Shown one piece after another: positions 51,594-60,576 of a stretch of DNA of 64,000 nucleotides. The position numbers and the translations under genes were made by a program. The stretch covers positions 5,581 to 69,580 of the forward strand of contig CALGCG010000056.1 in assembly GCA_937884485.1 (NCBI GenBank), read 5' to 3'. Under the pieces are notes generated by a model. The model saw only the letters and a list, made by a program, of their open reading frames with translations. It searched no databases and was not told the origin of the DNA. Position 1 is the first letter of the stretch. Every line of letters begins with the position of its first letter. The DNA comes from an uncultured Bacteroidales bacterium. GTDB taxonomy: Bacteria; Bacteroidota; Bacteroidia; Bacteroidales; P3.

Positions 51594-52466
51594 TTAATAA
51601 GCAAGGGAGTATCGGAAACCTTTGAAGTGCGCAAGGCTTGAGGTCGGCTCGTCTTTTTCGTTTAACTCGTAGTCGGTAATGATTACCTTCGAATTGATGT
51701 ATAGGGTGTCGCCCGCATTCCAGAAGACATGGTTCTCAAGTGGTATTTGGGGAATTCCTGTGTAGTTGATGTAAATTTTTTTCTCTCTCTGTGCACCGCC
51801 TAATTCATAAAATTGTTTGCTGTATTTATTGAAAGAATCCCAGTAGGCATTGTGCATAAATATGTAGTTCTTGAAGATCTCCAGACTATATTGGTCATAT
51901 CCTGGGTCGGTCCAGCAATCCAAAAGTGTCATGTAGCAGTCTACATAGCCTTTCTTTGCGTCGGGGACTTTCATTTTTGCTGTGTCGGCGAGCCAGGGTT
52001 TGGTGTTGTAAATTGTGTCGCCATCAAGCATCATATATCCCAGAATGCCTCGAATGGCATTATAATGCATTTGCCCAAAGGGACCCGCTTGATCAATTTT
52101 GGTTGAGAGAGTCGAATCCCACCGTATGTCCTCCGTCACAATCATTTTGCCTTTGTATGAAAGAAAAAGTTTGCCAGCATTGTTTATTTCGTAAGAGGTG
52201 AAATGGAGTGGTTCGATAACTCTCAGTGGTGTGCCTTCTGTAATTTCACATGGGATTTCCATGTTTTGTACCGAGTCCCACTCGTTCTGTATTGCTATTT
52301 CGTATTCTATTAAATCGTATTGCTTCTCCTCTGACATGCAATAAAGAAGCTCGGCATGGATGTCGGGTATACGGCCCAGATACTTGTTCTTTATATATTC
52401 TCTTTTGCTGCATGAAACCACCAAAAGTGAGACTACAATTAAGAAGAGTACTTTTTTGAATTGCAT
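51594..52466 (-). CDS. Lipoprotein, unknown (paralogue of the previous gene)
   Basis: 290 aa from the ATG at 52466 (MQFKKVLFLIVVSLLVVSC), lipobox VVSC. NKYLGRIPDIHAEL, EITEGTPLRVIEPLHF and NAGKLFLSYKG correspond to the paralogue. A 45-residue upstream in-frame extension lacks a signal peptide and is rejected. Function unknown; probably faces the periplasm or is surface exposed. 13 bp to the next gene. Confidence 0.75.
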   Translation of the reverse strand: MQFKKVLFLIVVSLLVVSCSKREYIKNKYLGRIPDIHAELLYCMSEEKQYDLIEYEIAIQNEWDSVQNMEIPCEITEGTPLRVIEPLHFTSYEINNAGKLFLSYKGKMIVTEDIRWDSTLSTKIDQAGPFGQMHYNAIRGILGYMMLDGDTIYNTKPWLADTAKMKVPDAKKGYVDCYMTLLDCWTDPGYDQYSLEIFKNYIFMHNAYWDSFNKYSKQFYELGGAQREKKIYINYTGIPQIPLENHVFWNAGDTLYINSKVIITDYELNEKDEPTSSLAHFKGFRYSLAY

Positions 52467-52510
52467 TTTTGTTTTTTTTCTGTTTTGTTTACTAAAAATA
52501 TAAAAAAAAA

Positions 52511-52544
52511 CACCTATGAGGGGATTCTCATAGGTGTTTTTTTT
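52511..52544. terminator. Bidirectional terminator between lipoproteins and ExbD operon
   Basis: CACCTATGAG (52511-52520) and CTCATAGGTG (52527-52536) pair perfectly, with T runs on the plus side and A runs on the minus side. It ends the ExbB/ExbD operon on the minus strand. Confidence 0.88.
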
Positions 52545-52554
52545 ATGTGTAGGG

Positions 52555-53025
52555 TTACTTTCTGCCACCTTTGGAGGCGTTGTAGAAGATACGGAGGGCA
52601 CCGGCCTTGCGGAGTTCCTGTTTGATGTCGGTGATCAGGCCCATGCGCACCTGCTTGTCGGCCTTGATGGCGGTGGTAAGCTGGGGGCGGTCGGCTTCGG
52701 AGCGCTGTTCGCGTTCCTGCTCGACAAAGGCGATGATGTCGGACACCTCGGAAATCTGGTCGTTGAGCTGGATACGGGGTTCAGTACCGTATTTCTTCTG
52801 TTGGTCTTGTATAGGCACACCAACGTTGATGTAGCTCACGAGGCTTTTCTTGGCCAGTTTGGTCACTTCGGAACCTTGCGGAGGGATAATCTTCACGTAG
52901 AGGGAGCTCTCGCGCATGGTGGTAATCACCATGAAGAAGAACAGGAGCATGAAGATGATATCGCTCATGGAGCCCATGTTGAGGGCGGGCGTTTCTTTAG
53001 CTTTTTTACCAGTAAAACGTGCCAT
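52555..53025 (-). CDS. exbD: ExbD/TolR family protein
   Basis: 156 aa. One membrane helix after MARFTGKKAKETPALNMGSMSDIIFMLL (conserved Asp of ExbD/TolR in the helix), then a periplasmic domain. Shares one base with the upstream exbD (TAATG). Part of the proton-driven motor that energises TonB-type transport or cell-envelope functions. Last gene of the four-gene operon. Confidence 0.92.
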   Translation of the reverse strand: MARFTGKKAKETPALNMGSMSDIIFMLLFFFMVITTMRESSLYVKIIPPQGSEVTKLAKKSLVSYINVGVPIQDQQKKYGTEPRIQLNDQISEVSDIIAFVEQEREQRSEADRPQLTTAIKADKQVRMGLITDIKQELRKAGALRIFYNASKGGRK

Positions 53026-53594
53026 TATTGACCTCCTATCTTTGTGGGCTCAGCCTCGGAGATTGCCATGGGGATGGCGGTCTCGACGGCTTTGCGTTGT
53101 GGTTCACTAAGGTCGGCAAGGTGTTTGCCGAAGCGGGTTGTTGCGAGTTCGTCGCGCATTTCGTTGATGGCGGCAGTCAGCTCGTTCTGCACCTGCAGGT
53201 ACATGTCGTAGGAAGTACCGCGGTCGTTGCGGAGGGAGATGACGCCTTTGGATACGTCGTATGTGCCGAGGAGGTCAATCTGTTTGGGCTCCTTCTCGGG
53301 CATGTAGGAGAGGTTGTTGGGGTTGCCAAGGAATTCCTTGGCACGGTCCTTCAGGTCCTCGATGCGGCCGTACTCGGTGTTGAAGAGCAGACGGTCGTCC
53401 TTGTTAACCATCACGACAAAGATATTGCGCTCGTGAACATCTGGGACTTCAGCATTCTCCGGCAGGGGAGGAGGCAGCTTACGTGCGATACCCATATCAC
53501 TGTTGATGTTGGAGACCATCAGGAAGAAGGCCAGCAGCAGGAACGAGATATCGGACATCGAACTTGTATTTAATCCAGGAGTCTTGCGAGCCAT
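53025..53594 (-). CDS. exbD: ExbD/TolR family protein
   Basis: 189 aa. MARKTPGLNTSSMSDISFLLLAFFLMV is the N-terminal helix with the conserved Asp; a longer periplasmic domain follows (VVMVNKDDRLLFNTEYGR). Stop and next start overlap by one base. Two ExbD genes next to each other are usual in Bacteroidetes. Confidence 0.92.
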   Translation of the reverse strand: MARKTPGLNTSSMSDISFLLLAFFLMVSNINSDMGIARKLPPPLPENAEVPDVHERNIFVVMVNKDDRLLFNTEYGRIEDLKDRAKEFLGNPNNLSYMPEKEPKQIDLLGTYDVSKGVISLRNDRGTSYDMYLQVQNELTAAINEMRDELATTRFGKHLADLSEPQRKAVETAIPMAISEAEPTKIGGQ

Positions 53595-53597
53595 ATC

Positions 53598-54074
53598 TTA
53601 TTTCTTTTTTAACGATTTAGCGACTTCAGCATAGATGATGCAGCCGGCAGCGCCAATCACGAGGATATAGACGAGGATGCAGGCGGCACCGATGAGTTTG
53701 GAGGTACCTTCGGAGGTACCGCTCTTCTCCATCAAGGCGGGGGTCACGTCATCGCCCTTGGCCAGCAGGAAAGCGACCACGCAGGCGACGATGGCGACGG
53801 CAAGGATGATGAAGAATTTCTTTGCGTAGCCGGGGACGTTTTTGAAGCGGTCGGCAAGTTTGACGCAAAGGAATGCGACGATGGCAACGATGGAGATGAC
53901 CACCATGGCGACGAGTATCCAGTAGATGGTGTCGAAGAGACCACCTTTCTGGACATCGGCCAGTGTCTTCACATCGCTGCCGTTGTTCATGGCAAAGATG
54001 ATAGCCAGCACGAAGCAGAGCAGGGCGATGCCAAGACCAACGTAAGTGATGAGTTTATCTGTTTTCTCTTTCAT
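53598..54074 (-). CDS. Three- to four-helix membrane protein of the ExbB/ExbD operon
   Basis: 158 aa with hydrophobic helices at about 9-28, 47-69, 79-101 and 130-151. It stands between exbB and exbD, 3 bp before exbD, where Bacteroidetes operons often carry such a small membrane protein. Role in the motor unknown. Confidence 0.78.
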   Translation of the reverse strand: MKEKTDKLITYVGLGIALLCFVLAIIFAMNNGSDVKTLADVQKGGLFDTIYWILVAMVVISIVAIVAFLCVKLADRFKNVPGYAKKFFIILAVAIVACVVAFLLAKGDDVTPALMEKSGTSEGTSKLIGAACILVYILVIGAAGCIIYAEVAKSLKKK

Positions 54075-54136
54075 AATTGGTTCTCTTTATTATTAATGTT
54101 TAACGTCTAACGTTTCCCGTTCAAAAGAGAAAGCAA

Positions 54137-54961
54137 TTATTTGTGGTATTTCACGAGGATGTCCATGAAGGAGATGCTGCCATCTTCCATCTGGTCGACA
54201 AGGCTCTCGATCTTGGTGAGGATGTAGTTGTAGAAAATCTGAAGGATGATGGCGACGATAAGACCGAAGATGGTGGTCAACAGAGCCACTTTCATACCGC
54301 CTGCGACGACGGTCGGGCTGATGTCACCAGCGACCTCGATGTCATCGAAGGCCTGGACCATACCGACGACGGTGCCGAGGAATCCGAAGGAAGGAGCAAG
54401 GGCGATGAACAGGCCGATCCAGGTGAGGTTGTTCTCAAGGCGGGCCATCTGGACACCACCATAACTGGTGACGGCTTTCTCGACGTTCTCCAGACCCTGG
54501 TCCATACGGTCGAGACCCTGGTAGAAGATGCTGGCGACGGGGCCACGGGTGTTGCGGCAGAGTTCCTTGGCGGCCTCATAGTTGCCACTCTTGACGTTGT
54601 CCTCGATACCGTCGAGGAGTTTCTTCACGTTGGTGGTGGCCATGTTGAGGTAGAGGATACGCTCGATGACGAGGGCCATGCCGAAGATGAGGCAGAGGAG
54701 CACGGGGGTCATCCAGCCGGCGCCGCCCTGGATATACTTCTCTTTGAGCACCTGGTGGAAGGACTTGGTGGTCTCTTCAGCAGGGGCTGCAGTCTCTTCG
54801 GTAGCAGTCTCAGCGACGGCGGCTGCGGGGGCAGCGCTGTCGGCAGTGGCGGCAACCTGTTCGGTGGCTTCAGTCGTTGTGGCATCCTGTGCCATCACGC
54901 CATTGAAGTTGGCAAATGTCAATAATCCTACTATTGACATCACAGCAAATACTTTTTTCAT
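54137..54961 (-). CDS. exbB: MotA/TolQ/ExbB proton channel protein with signal-like N-terminus
   Basis: 274 aa. A signal-like N-terminus ending VMAQ is followed by an Ala/Glu/Thr-rich stretch (about 22-66), then helices and the MotA/TolQ/ExbB core (APSFGFLGTVVGMVQAF, about 190-206; SPTVVAGGMKVALLTTIFGLIVAI). The N-terminal addition is typical of the Bacteroidetes version. Forms the pentameric proton channel with ExbD. First gene of the operon, behind a strong promoter. Confidence 0.93.
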   Translation of the reverse strand: MKKVFAVMSIVGLLTFANFNGVMAQDATTTEATEQVAATADSAAPAAAVAETATEETAAPAEETTKSFHQVLKEKYIQGGAGWMTPVLLCLIFGMALVIERILYLNMATTNVKKLLDGIEDNVKSGNYEAAKELCRNTRGPVASIFYQGLDRMDQGLENVEKAVTSYGGVQMARLENNLTWIGLFIALAPSFGFLGTVVGMVQAFDDIEVAGDISPTVVAGGMKVALLTTIFGLIVAIILQIFYNYILTKIESLVDQMEDGSISFMDILVKYHK

Positions 54962-55023
54962 GTTGTGTTACTTTGTTGATTATTAATTTATTGTTTATAA
55001 TTTCGTTTTATCGTTTCGATGTG

Positions 55024-55054
55024 CAAATATACACCTTTTTTCTTATTCGACAAA
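55024..55054 (-). promoter_or_regulatory. Promoter for the ExbB/ExbD operon
   Basis: On the minus strand TATATTTG (55031-55024), a 19-bp spacer and TTTG (55054-55051), directly after the end of the polyprenyl synthase gene. Leader about 55 bp. Confidence 0.8.
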
Positions 55055-55060
55055 AAAATA

Positions 55061-56044
55061 TCACTTTTTTCTTCCATTTAGTGTTTCCAAGAGCTCCCTG
55101 AGAGGGGTTTTCTTGGCCTCTTCGGCATGGATTTTGTCGAGTGCGTTTCGGGCGGTCTCAAACTCGTCGGCGATGTTCTTTTCGATGATGTTTTTCAGGT
55201 TTAAGTTTTCGTATAGCGACAGCACGCGCTGCACTTTTTCCTCTTCGTCCATGTTGTCTTTGGCGGCGAAGAGGGATAGGAGTTCCTGTTTTTGCGTTTC
55301 GCTGGCGTTTTCCAGTGCTTTCAGCGGCAGGAAGGAGATTTTGTTGTCGCGGATGTCCTGACCGGTTTTCTTGCCGAAAACGGCGGTGTCGCCGTAGCCG
55401 TCGAGAAGGTCGTCCTGCATCTGGAAGGCGAGGCCGAGGTGTATGCCGAAGGCGTAGAGGCGTTCTGTCTCGTCGGCAGGGACATCGGCATAGAGGGCTC
55501 CGATTTTCAACGCTCCGGCCAGCAGGACTGCCGTTTTCTGGCGGATCATGTCGAGGTAGTTGTCGAGGCTTACATTGGCAAGGCCCAAGCGTTCGAAGTT
55601 CATGTCTTTTTGCTGGCCTTCGCATACCTCGATGGCGGTCTCGTTGAAGCATTGCAGTATCTCATGCAGGTGTGGGGTGGGCTGGCGGAGGAAATAGCGC
55701 CAGGCGAGGGCGAACATGGTGTCGCCGCTGAGGATGGCTGTGTTTTCGTCCCATTTGGTGTAGACTGTGGGTTGTCCGCGGCGCAGGGGCGAGCGGTCCA
55801 TGAGGTCGTCGTGGAGGAGAGTGAAGTTGTGGAAGGTCTCGATACCGAGGGCAGCGTGGCGCACATCGGCCTCGTCGCCGCCGAAGAGGGCGTTGGCTGC
55901 CAGGAGCAGGGTGGGGCGTATGCGCTTGCCACCCAGCCGGAGGGTGTAGTCGATGGGGGCGTAGAGTTCATGGGGCTCGGCATCGAATTGTTCGGTGTCG
56001 AAGATGGAGGCCACCAGATCGAGATAGTATTTTAAATTTTTCAT
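55061..56044 (-). CDS. Polyprenyl synthetase (trans-isoprenyl diphosphate synthase)
   Basis: 327 aa. First Asp-rich motif DDLMD (LLHDDLMDRSPLRRG, about 78-91) with the short spacing of GGPP/FPP synthases, second motif DDLLDGYGD (about 213-221), and GGKRIRPTLLL. Makes an all-trans prenyl diphosphate of undetermined length for quinones or carrier lipid. 20 bp from the TPR gene. The ExbB promoter lies just past its stop. Confidence 0.93.
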   Translation of the reverse strand: MKNLKYYLDLVASIFDTEQFDAEPHELYAPIDYTLRLGGKRIRPTLLLAANALFGGDEADVRHAALGIETFHNFTLLHDDLMDRSPLRRGQPTVYTKWDENTAILSGDTMFALAWRYFLRQPTPHLHEILQCFNETAIEVCEGQQKDMNFERLGLANVSLDNYLDMIRQKTAVLLAGALKIGALYADVPADETERLYAFGIHLGLAFQMQDDLLDGYGDTAVFGKKTGQDIRDNKISFLPLKALENASETQKQELLSLFAAKDNMDEEEKVQRVLSLYENLNLKNIIEKNIADEFETARNALDKIHAEEAKKTPLRELLETLNGRKK

Positions 56045-56064
56045 TTATATATTATTTATTCGGT

Positions 56065-57174
56065 TCAATAATTTATACCATGCTGGGTGCACCATTTTTG
56101 TGCTGCTTTATGGCCCAGTTTGGCGGCACGCTTGTAGTTGGACTGTTCGCGTTTGGGCTGTTTCTGCTTGGCGTAGAGTTCGGCGATGCGTACGTATGTC
56201 TCTGCGTCTTTTTTGTTTATTTCTACGGCGCGCTGGTAGTTGCGTATGGCTTTGCCGAATTCTCCCATCTCGGCGTATGTGCGCCCCATGAGGCGATACG
56301 ATTCGCTTTGCTTGGGGTTGATGCGTGAGGCGGTGCGGTACTGGGCCAATGCTTCGCGGTATTCAGCTTTGCCGAAGTATATGTCGCCAAGGCGGTTGTA
56401 GGCATTGACGTAGGTGCTGTCGTATTTGATTACTGTCTCGAGGCATTCTATTGCGTTTTCTTTTTCGCCCTTGAGTAGGTAGGCCCAGCCCAGGCAGTAG
56501 ATCAGCTTGATGGAGTTGCGTTCCACCTTGAGGCCTTTCTTGAGGGTGCTGATGGCCAGGTCGTAACTGTTGCGATAGCAGTACATGGAGCCGAGGTTGA
56601 AGTAGGCGTCGATATTCTTGGGGTCGGCCTGTATGGCCTTGCGGAAGGTCTGTGTGGCTTCGTTGTCGTTGCCTTTGTAGAAGTGTATGATGCCCTTGAC
56701 GTTCAGTGCACGTGCCGACTTGGGGTCCTGGTCCTGGGCTTTGTGTGCCCAGGTGGAGGCGTTGGTGTAGCTCTCGTCGATGCAGTAGACCATGGCGAGC
56801 GATGCCATGGCCGAGGCGCGGAGGGCGCTGTCGGCGGGTGCGGAGAGTTCGATGGCTTTTTCGGCAGCCTTCTTGGCACCTTCCCAGTCGCGTAACTCGC
56901 ACAGGCATTCGGCCAGGTGGCACATGGCTGTTGCGCTGCTGTCGGCTTGTGTCAGCCAGGTGGCGGCTTCGGCGAAGTGCTCCATACGCTGCAGCAGGAG
57001 CCCTAGGTGCAGGCGGGCCTGCGCGTTGGTGTCCACGGCCTCGCGGTAGTAGCCGGCGGCGAGGTCGTTCAGGCCTTTGCTGTCGGCATTGAGGCCTTTC
57101 TCGAGGCTCCCCTGGGCTGTGGCGCCCAGGGTGAGCATCGTAATACAGGCGGTGAGGAGCAGTTTGCGCATCAT
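56065..57174 (-). CDS. Secreted tetratricopeptide repeat protein
   Basis: 369 aa with signal peptide ending ATAQ. At least six TPR motifs from about residue 35 to 355 (e.g. AYFNLGSMYCYRNSYDLAI, AYNRLGDIYFGKAEYREAL, SYRLMGRTYAEMGEFGKAI). Protein-protein interaction scaffold in the periplasm or outer membrane. Starts 3 bp after the valS stop, so co-transcribed with it. Confidence 0.88.
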   Translation of the reverse strand: MMRKLLLTACITMLTLGATAQGSLEKGLNADSKGLNDLAAGYYREAVDTNAQARLHLGLLLQRMEHFAEAATWLTQADSSATAMCHLAECLCELRDWEGAKKAAEKAIELSAPADSALRASAMASLAMVYCIDESYTNASTWAHKAQDQDPKSARALNVKGIIHFYKGNDNEATQTFRKAIQADPKNIDAYFNLGSMYCYRNSYDLAISTLKKGLKVERNSIKLIYCLGWAYLLKGEKENAIECLETVIKYDSTYVNAYNRLGDIYFGKAEYREALAQYRTASRINPKQSESYRLMGRTYAEMGEFGKAIRNYQRAVEINKKDAETYVRIAELYAKQKQPKREQSNYKRAAKLGHKAAQKWCTQHGINY

Positions 57175-57177
57175 TGA

Positions 57178-59832
57178 CTATCCGAGGTTCTCAATCTGGG
57201 CTTTCAGGGCGGCAATCTTGGTCTCTGCGTCGCGCTGCTTGTTGCGTTCTTTTTCAATAACAGCAGCAGGGGCTCCGTTGACGAACTTCTCGTTGGAGAG
57301 TTTCTTCAGCACGCTGGCCAGGAATCCTTCTGCGTACTTCAGCTCCTCGTTCAGTTTCTTCAGCTCGGCATCCTTGTCGACATTCTGGCTCATGGGGACG
57401 AAGCATTCGGTGGTGCCAATCATGAAGCTCAGTGCGCCGGCAGGTTTCTCGCTGACTGCTTCCACCTTGCCGACGTTGGCCAGTTTTCGGATGATGCCTT
57501 CGAAACGGGCAACCTGGAAGCGGTCGTCTTTGGCGATATAGCTGACGTCCAGCGACTCTTTGGGAGAGAGGTTGCGGGTGTTGCGTATGTTGCGCACACC
57601 GGCAATGACCTCGCGTGCGGTGTCGAACTCGTCGAGCATGCGCTGGTCGAAGAAGACGCTGGTGGGCATGTGCTGGTTCATGATGCTGTAGTTGGCATTG
57701 AGGAACGACACCTGTTCGTCGTTCTTGCCGAATCCTTGCAGGATGTGCCAAATCTCTTCGGTGACGAAGGGCATGAAGGGGTGCAGGATGAGCATCAGGC
57801 GCGAGAAGATGCTGACGGTGGCCCCGTAGGTCTCGCGATCGATGGGTGTGCCGTAGGCGGGCTTCACCATCTCCAGGAACCAGGAGCAGAAGTCGTCCCA
57901 CACCAGCTTATAGCTGGCCATGAGGGCTTCGCTGAGGCGGTACTGGTCGAAGTCGTTTTCAATTTCTTCGAGCACCTGTGCCATGCGCTGCTCCATCCAT
58001 TGCACGCTGGTCTCGTTCTCCTTGCTTTGCTGCTGGTCGCCGATTTGCCATCCGCTGACCAGTCGCAGGGCATTCCACATCTTGTTGCTGAAGTTGCGGC
58101 CCTGCTCACAAATGGCCTCGTCAAAGGGCAGGTCATTGCCGGCAGGGGTGGTGAGGAGCATGCCCATGCGGACGCCGTCGGCACCGTATTTCTCGATGAG
58201 CATGATGGGGTCGGGACTGTTGCCGAGGCTCTTGCTCATCTTACGGCCCAGCTTGTCGCGCACGATGCCGGTGAAGTAGACGTTGTGGAAGGGCACGTCG
58301 TGCATGTATTCCTCGCCGGCCATGATCATGCGGGCCACCCAGAAGAAGATGATGTCGGGGGCTGTGATGAGGTCGGCGGTGGGGTAGTAGTAGTTGATTT
58401 CGGGGTTGCCGGGGTTGCGAATGCCGTCGAAGAGGGAGATGGGCCAGAGCCAGGAGCTGAACCAGGTGTCGAGCACGTCTTCGTCCTGACGCAGGGCTCC
58501 GGTGTAGCCGTACTTCTCGGCGGCCACCTTGCGGGCCTCCTCCTCGTTGAGGGCCACGATGGTCTCCACGCGGCCGTCTTTCTCCAGGTACCACGCCGGT
58601 ATGCGCTGGCCCCACCACAGCTGGCGGCTGATGCACCAGTCCTTGATGTTCTCCAGCCAGTGGCGGTAGGTGTTCTTGAACTTGGCGGGGTGGAAGCGGA
58701 TGGTGTCGTTCTCCACCACCTCGAGGGCTTTCTTGGCCACGCCTTCCATCTTCATGAACCACTGGGCCGAGAGCTTGGGCTCGATGACGGCGTCGGTGCG
58801 CTCGCTGTGGCCCACCTTGTTGGTGTAGTCCTCAATCTTCTCGATGAGGCCGGCCTCCTCCAGGTCCTTGACAATCTGCTTGCGGCAGGCGAAGCGGTCC
58901 ATGCCGGCATACTTGCCGCCATGCTCATTGAGCGTGCCGTTGTCGTTGAAGATGTCGATGGACTCGAGGTTGTACTTCATGCCCAGGTTGTAGTCGTTGA
59001 TGTCGTGGGCGGGGGTGATCTTCAGGGCGCCGGTGCCGAACTCGCGGTCCACATACTCGTCCATGATGATGGGCACCACGCGGCCCACGCCGGGCACGAC
59101 AACTTTCTTGCCCTTGAGCCACTGGTAGCGCTCGTCCTCGGGGTGCACGCACACGGCGGTGTCGCCCATGATGGTCTCGGGGCGGGTGGTGGCCACGACA
59201 ATGTATTTGTCCTCGCCCTCCACGTAGTAGCGGAGGTAGAACAGTTTGCCATGGCTCTCCTTGTAGATGACCTCCTCGTCGCTGACGGCGGTCAAGGCCT
59301 GGGGGTCCCAGTTCACCATGCGCACGCCGCGGTAGATGAGGCCCTTGTTGTAGAGGTCCACGAAGACGCGGATAACGCTCTCGTAGCGAACCTCGTCCAT
59401 GGTGAAGGCCGTGCGGTCCCAGTCGCAGCTGGCGCCGAGTTTACGCAGCTGTTTCAGGATGATGCCGCCGTGCTCCTCTTTCCACTCCCAGGCGTATTTC
59501 ATGAATTCGTCGCGCGTCAGCGACCGTTTGTCGATGCCGCGGTCGGCAAGCATCTTGACAACCTTGGCCTCGGTGGCAATGCTGGCGTGGTCGGTGCCGG
59601 GCACCCAGCAGGCATTCTTGCCCTGCATGCGGGCGCGGCGTACCAGCACGTCCTGAATGGTGTTGTTGAGCATGTGGCCCATGTGGAGCACTCCCGTCAC
59701 ATTGGGCGGCGGAATCACCACGGTGTAGGGCACGCGGTGGTCGGGCTCCGAGTGGAAGAGTTTCTTGTCAAGCCAGAACTGATACCATTTCTCCTCTATT
59801 TGCCGAGGGTCGTACTTAGATGCTAATTCCAT
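57178..59832 (-). CDS. valS: Valyl-tRNA synthetase
   Basis: 884 aa. HIGH-type motif HMGHMLNNTIQD (about 47-58), editing CP1 domain with TTRPETIMGDT, KMSKS (GRKMSKSLGNSPDP) and a C-terminal coiled-coil (KDAELKKLNEELKYAEGF). It has the full length of bacterial ValS. Charges tRNA-Val. -7 box TATATTTG at 59924-59917 upstream. Followed by the TPR gene. Confidence 0.97.
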   Translation of the reverse strand: MELASKYDPRQIEEKWYQFWLDKKLFHSEPDHRVPYTVVIPPPNVTGVLHMGHMLNNTIQDVLVRRARMQGKNACWVPGTDHASIATEAKVVKMLADRGIDKRSLTRDEFMKYAWEWKEEHGGIILKQLRKLGASCDWDRTAFTMDEVRYESVIRVFVDLYNKGLIYRGVRMVNWDPQALTAVSDEEVIYKESHGKLFYLRYYVEGEDKYIVVATTRPETIMGDTAVCVHPEDERYQWLKGKKVVVPGVGRVVPIIMDEYVDREFGTGALKITPAHDINDYNLGMKYNLESIDIFNDNGTLNEHGGKYAGMDRFACRKQIVKDLEEAGLIEKIEDYTNKVGHSERTDAVIEPKLSAQWFMKMEGVAKKALEVVENDTIRFHPAKFKNTYRHWLENIKDWCISRQLWWGQRIPAWYLEKDGRVETIVALNEEEARKVAAEKYGYTGALRQDEDVLDTWFSSWLWPISLFDGIRNPGNPEINYYYPTADLITAPDIIFFWVARMIMAGEEYMHDVPFHNVYFTGIVRDKLGRKMSKSLGNSPDPIMLIEKYGADGVRMGMLLTTPAGNDLPFDEAICEQGRNFSNKMWNALRLVSGWQIGDQQQSKENETSVQWMEQRMAQVLEEIENDFDQYRLSEALMASYKLVWDDFCSWFLEMVKPAYGTPIDRETYGATVSIFSRLMLILHPFMPFVTEEIWHILQGFGKNDEQVSFLNANYSIMNQHMPTSVFFDQRMLDEFDTAREVIAGVRNIRNTRNLSPKESLDVSYIAKDDRFQVARFEGIIRKLANVGKVEAVSEKPAGALSFMIGTTECFVPMSQNVDKDAELKKLNEELKYAEGFLASVLKKLSNEKFVNGAPAAVIEKERNKQRDAETKIAALKAQIENLG

Positions 59833-59916
59833 AGTCTATTTTAATTATTGATATTCTATATATATTACACTCATTCATACACTTGTATGGTGTGCGACAT
59901 ATTGTGTAGGGCGATG

Positions 59917-59924
59917 CAAATATA
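59917..59924 (-). promoter_or_regulatory. Probable -7 element for valS
   Basis: TATATTTG on the minus strand (59924-59917) matches TAnnTTTG. There is no clear TTTG at -33, only T-rich sequence. Confidence 0.5.
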
Positions 59925-59962
59925 CGAAAAAAAATTGGATTGTTATTTTTATTTTTTGATTG

Positions 59963-60571
59963 TCAGAATCGGGAGAACGGGTGCTTGCGCCACCACATGA
60001 TGAGCAGGAATCCGATGAGCATGCCGCCCAGGTGGGCGAAGTGGGCTATGCCGTCGTAGGAATAGAAGATGCCCTGCAGCAACTCGATGGCAATCATGCC
60101 GGTGATGAACCATTTGGTCTTGATGGGCATCAGGAAGTAGAGGTAGATGTACTCGTTGGGGAACGTCATGCCGAAGGCCAGCAGCAGGCCGTACACCGCC
60201 GCCGAGGCACCCACGGTGACATGTAACCCGGGCAGCAGCATGTAGAGCAGTCCCGCTCCGATGCCGCAAACCAGATAGTAGAACAGGAACCGTTTCGTCC
60301 CCCAGAAGTTCTCCATCGCGGCGCCGAACATCCATAGGTTGAACATATTGAAGACGATGTGGGTCAGGTTGGCATGCATGAACATGTAGCTCAGCGGCTG
60401 CCACACCTGGAAGTTGCCCGACTGCAGGCTGAACAGGGCCAGGATATTGGCCAGGTAGATGCCCTGCTTCTGCAGCACATAGTCGGCTGCGAAGACCAGG
60501 GCGTTGATAATTAACAAGTGTTTCACTGCCGGAGGCAGCAGGCTGAAGCCTTGGGGTTGGTATTGTGCCAT
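59963..60571 (-). CDS. Rhomboid family intramembrane serine protease
   Basis: 202 aa from the ATG at 60571. Six helices with HANLTHIVFNMFNLWMFG (about 64-81, motif HxxxN), catalytic Ser in VGASAAVYG and catalytic His in HFAHLGGML near the C-terminus. Cleaves membrane proteins within the bilayer. Substrate unknown. 5 bp downstream of mutL, so in the same transcript. Confidence 0.9.
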   Translation of the reverse strand: MAQYQPQGFSLLPPAVKHLLIINALVFAADYVLQKQGIYLANILALFSLQSGNFQVWQPLSYMFMHANLTHIVFNMFNLWMFGAAMENFWGTKRFLFYYLVCGIGAGLLYMLLPGLHVTVGASAAVYGLLLAFGMTFPNEYIYLYFLMPIKTKWFITGMIAIELLQGIFYSYDGIAHFAHLGGMLIGFLLIMWWRKHPFSRF

Positions 60572-60576
60572 AGAGT

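Noticed and set aside
57670..59826. 718-codon frame antisense to valS
   Set aside because: Composition (Val/Ala/His/Gly repeats) is that of a reverse-strand shadow of a G+C-rich gene; valS has all its motifs. The same was true antisense to glyS (23792-25135), tpiA/permease (26785-28119) and mutL (60898-62376).
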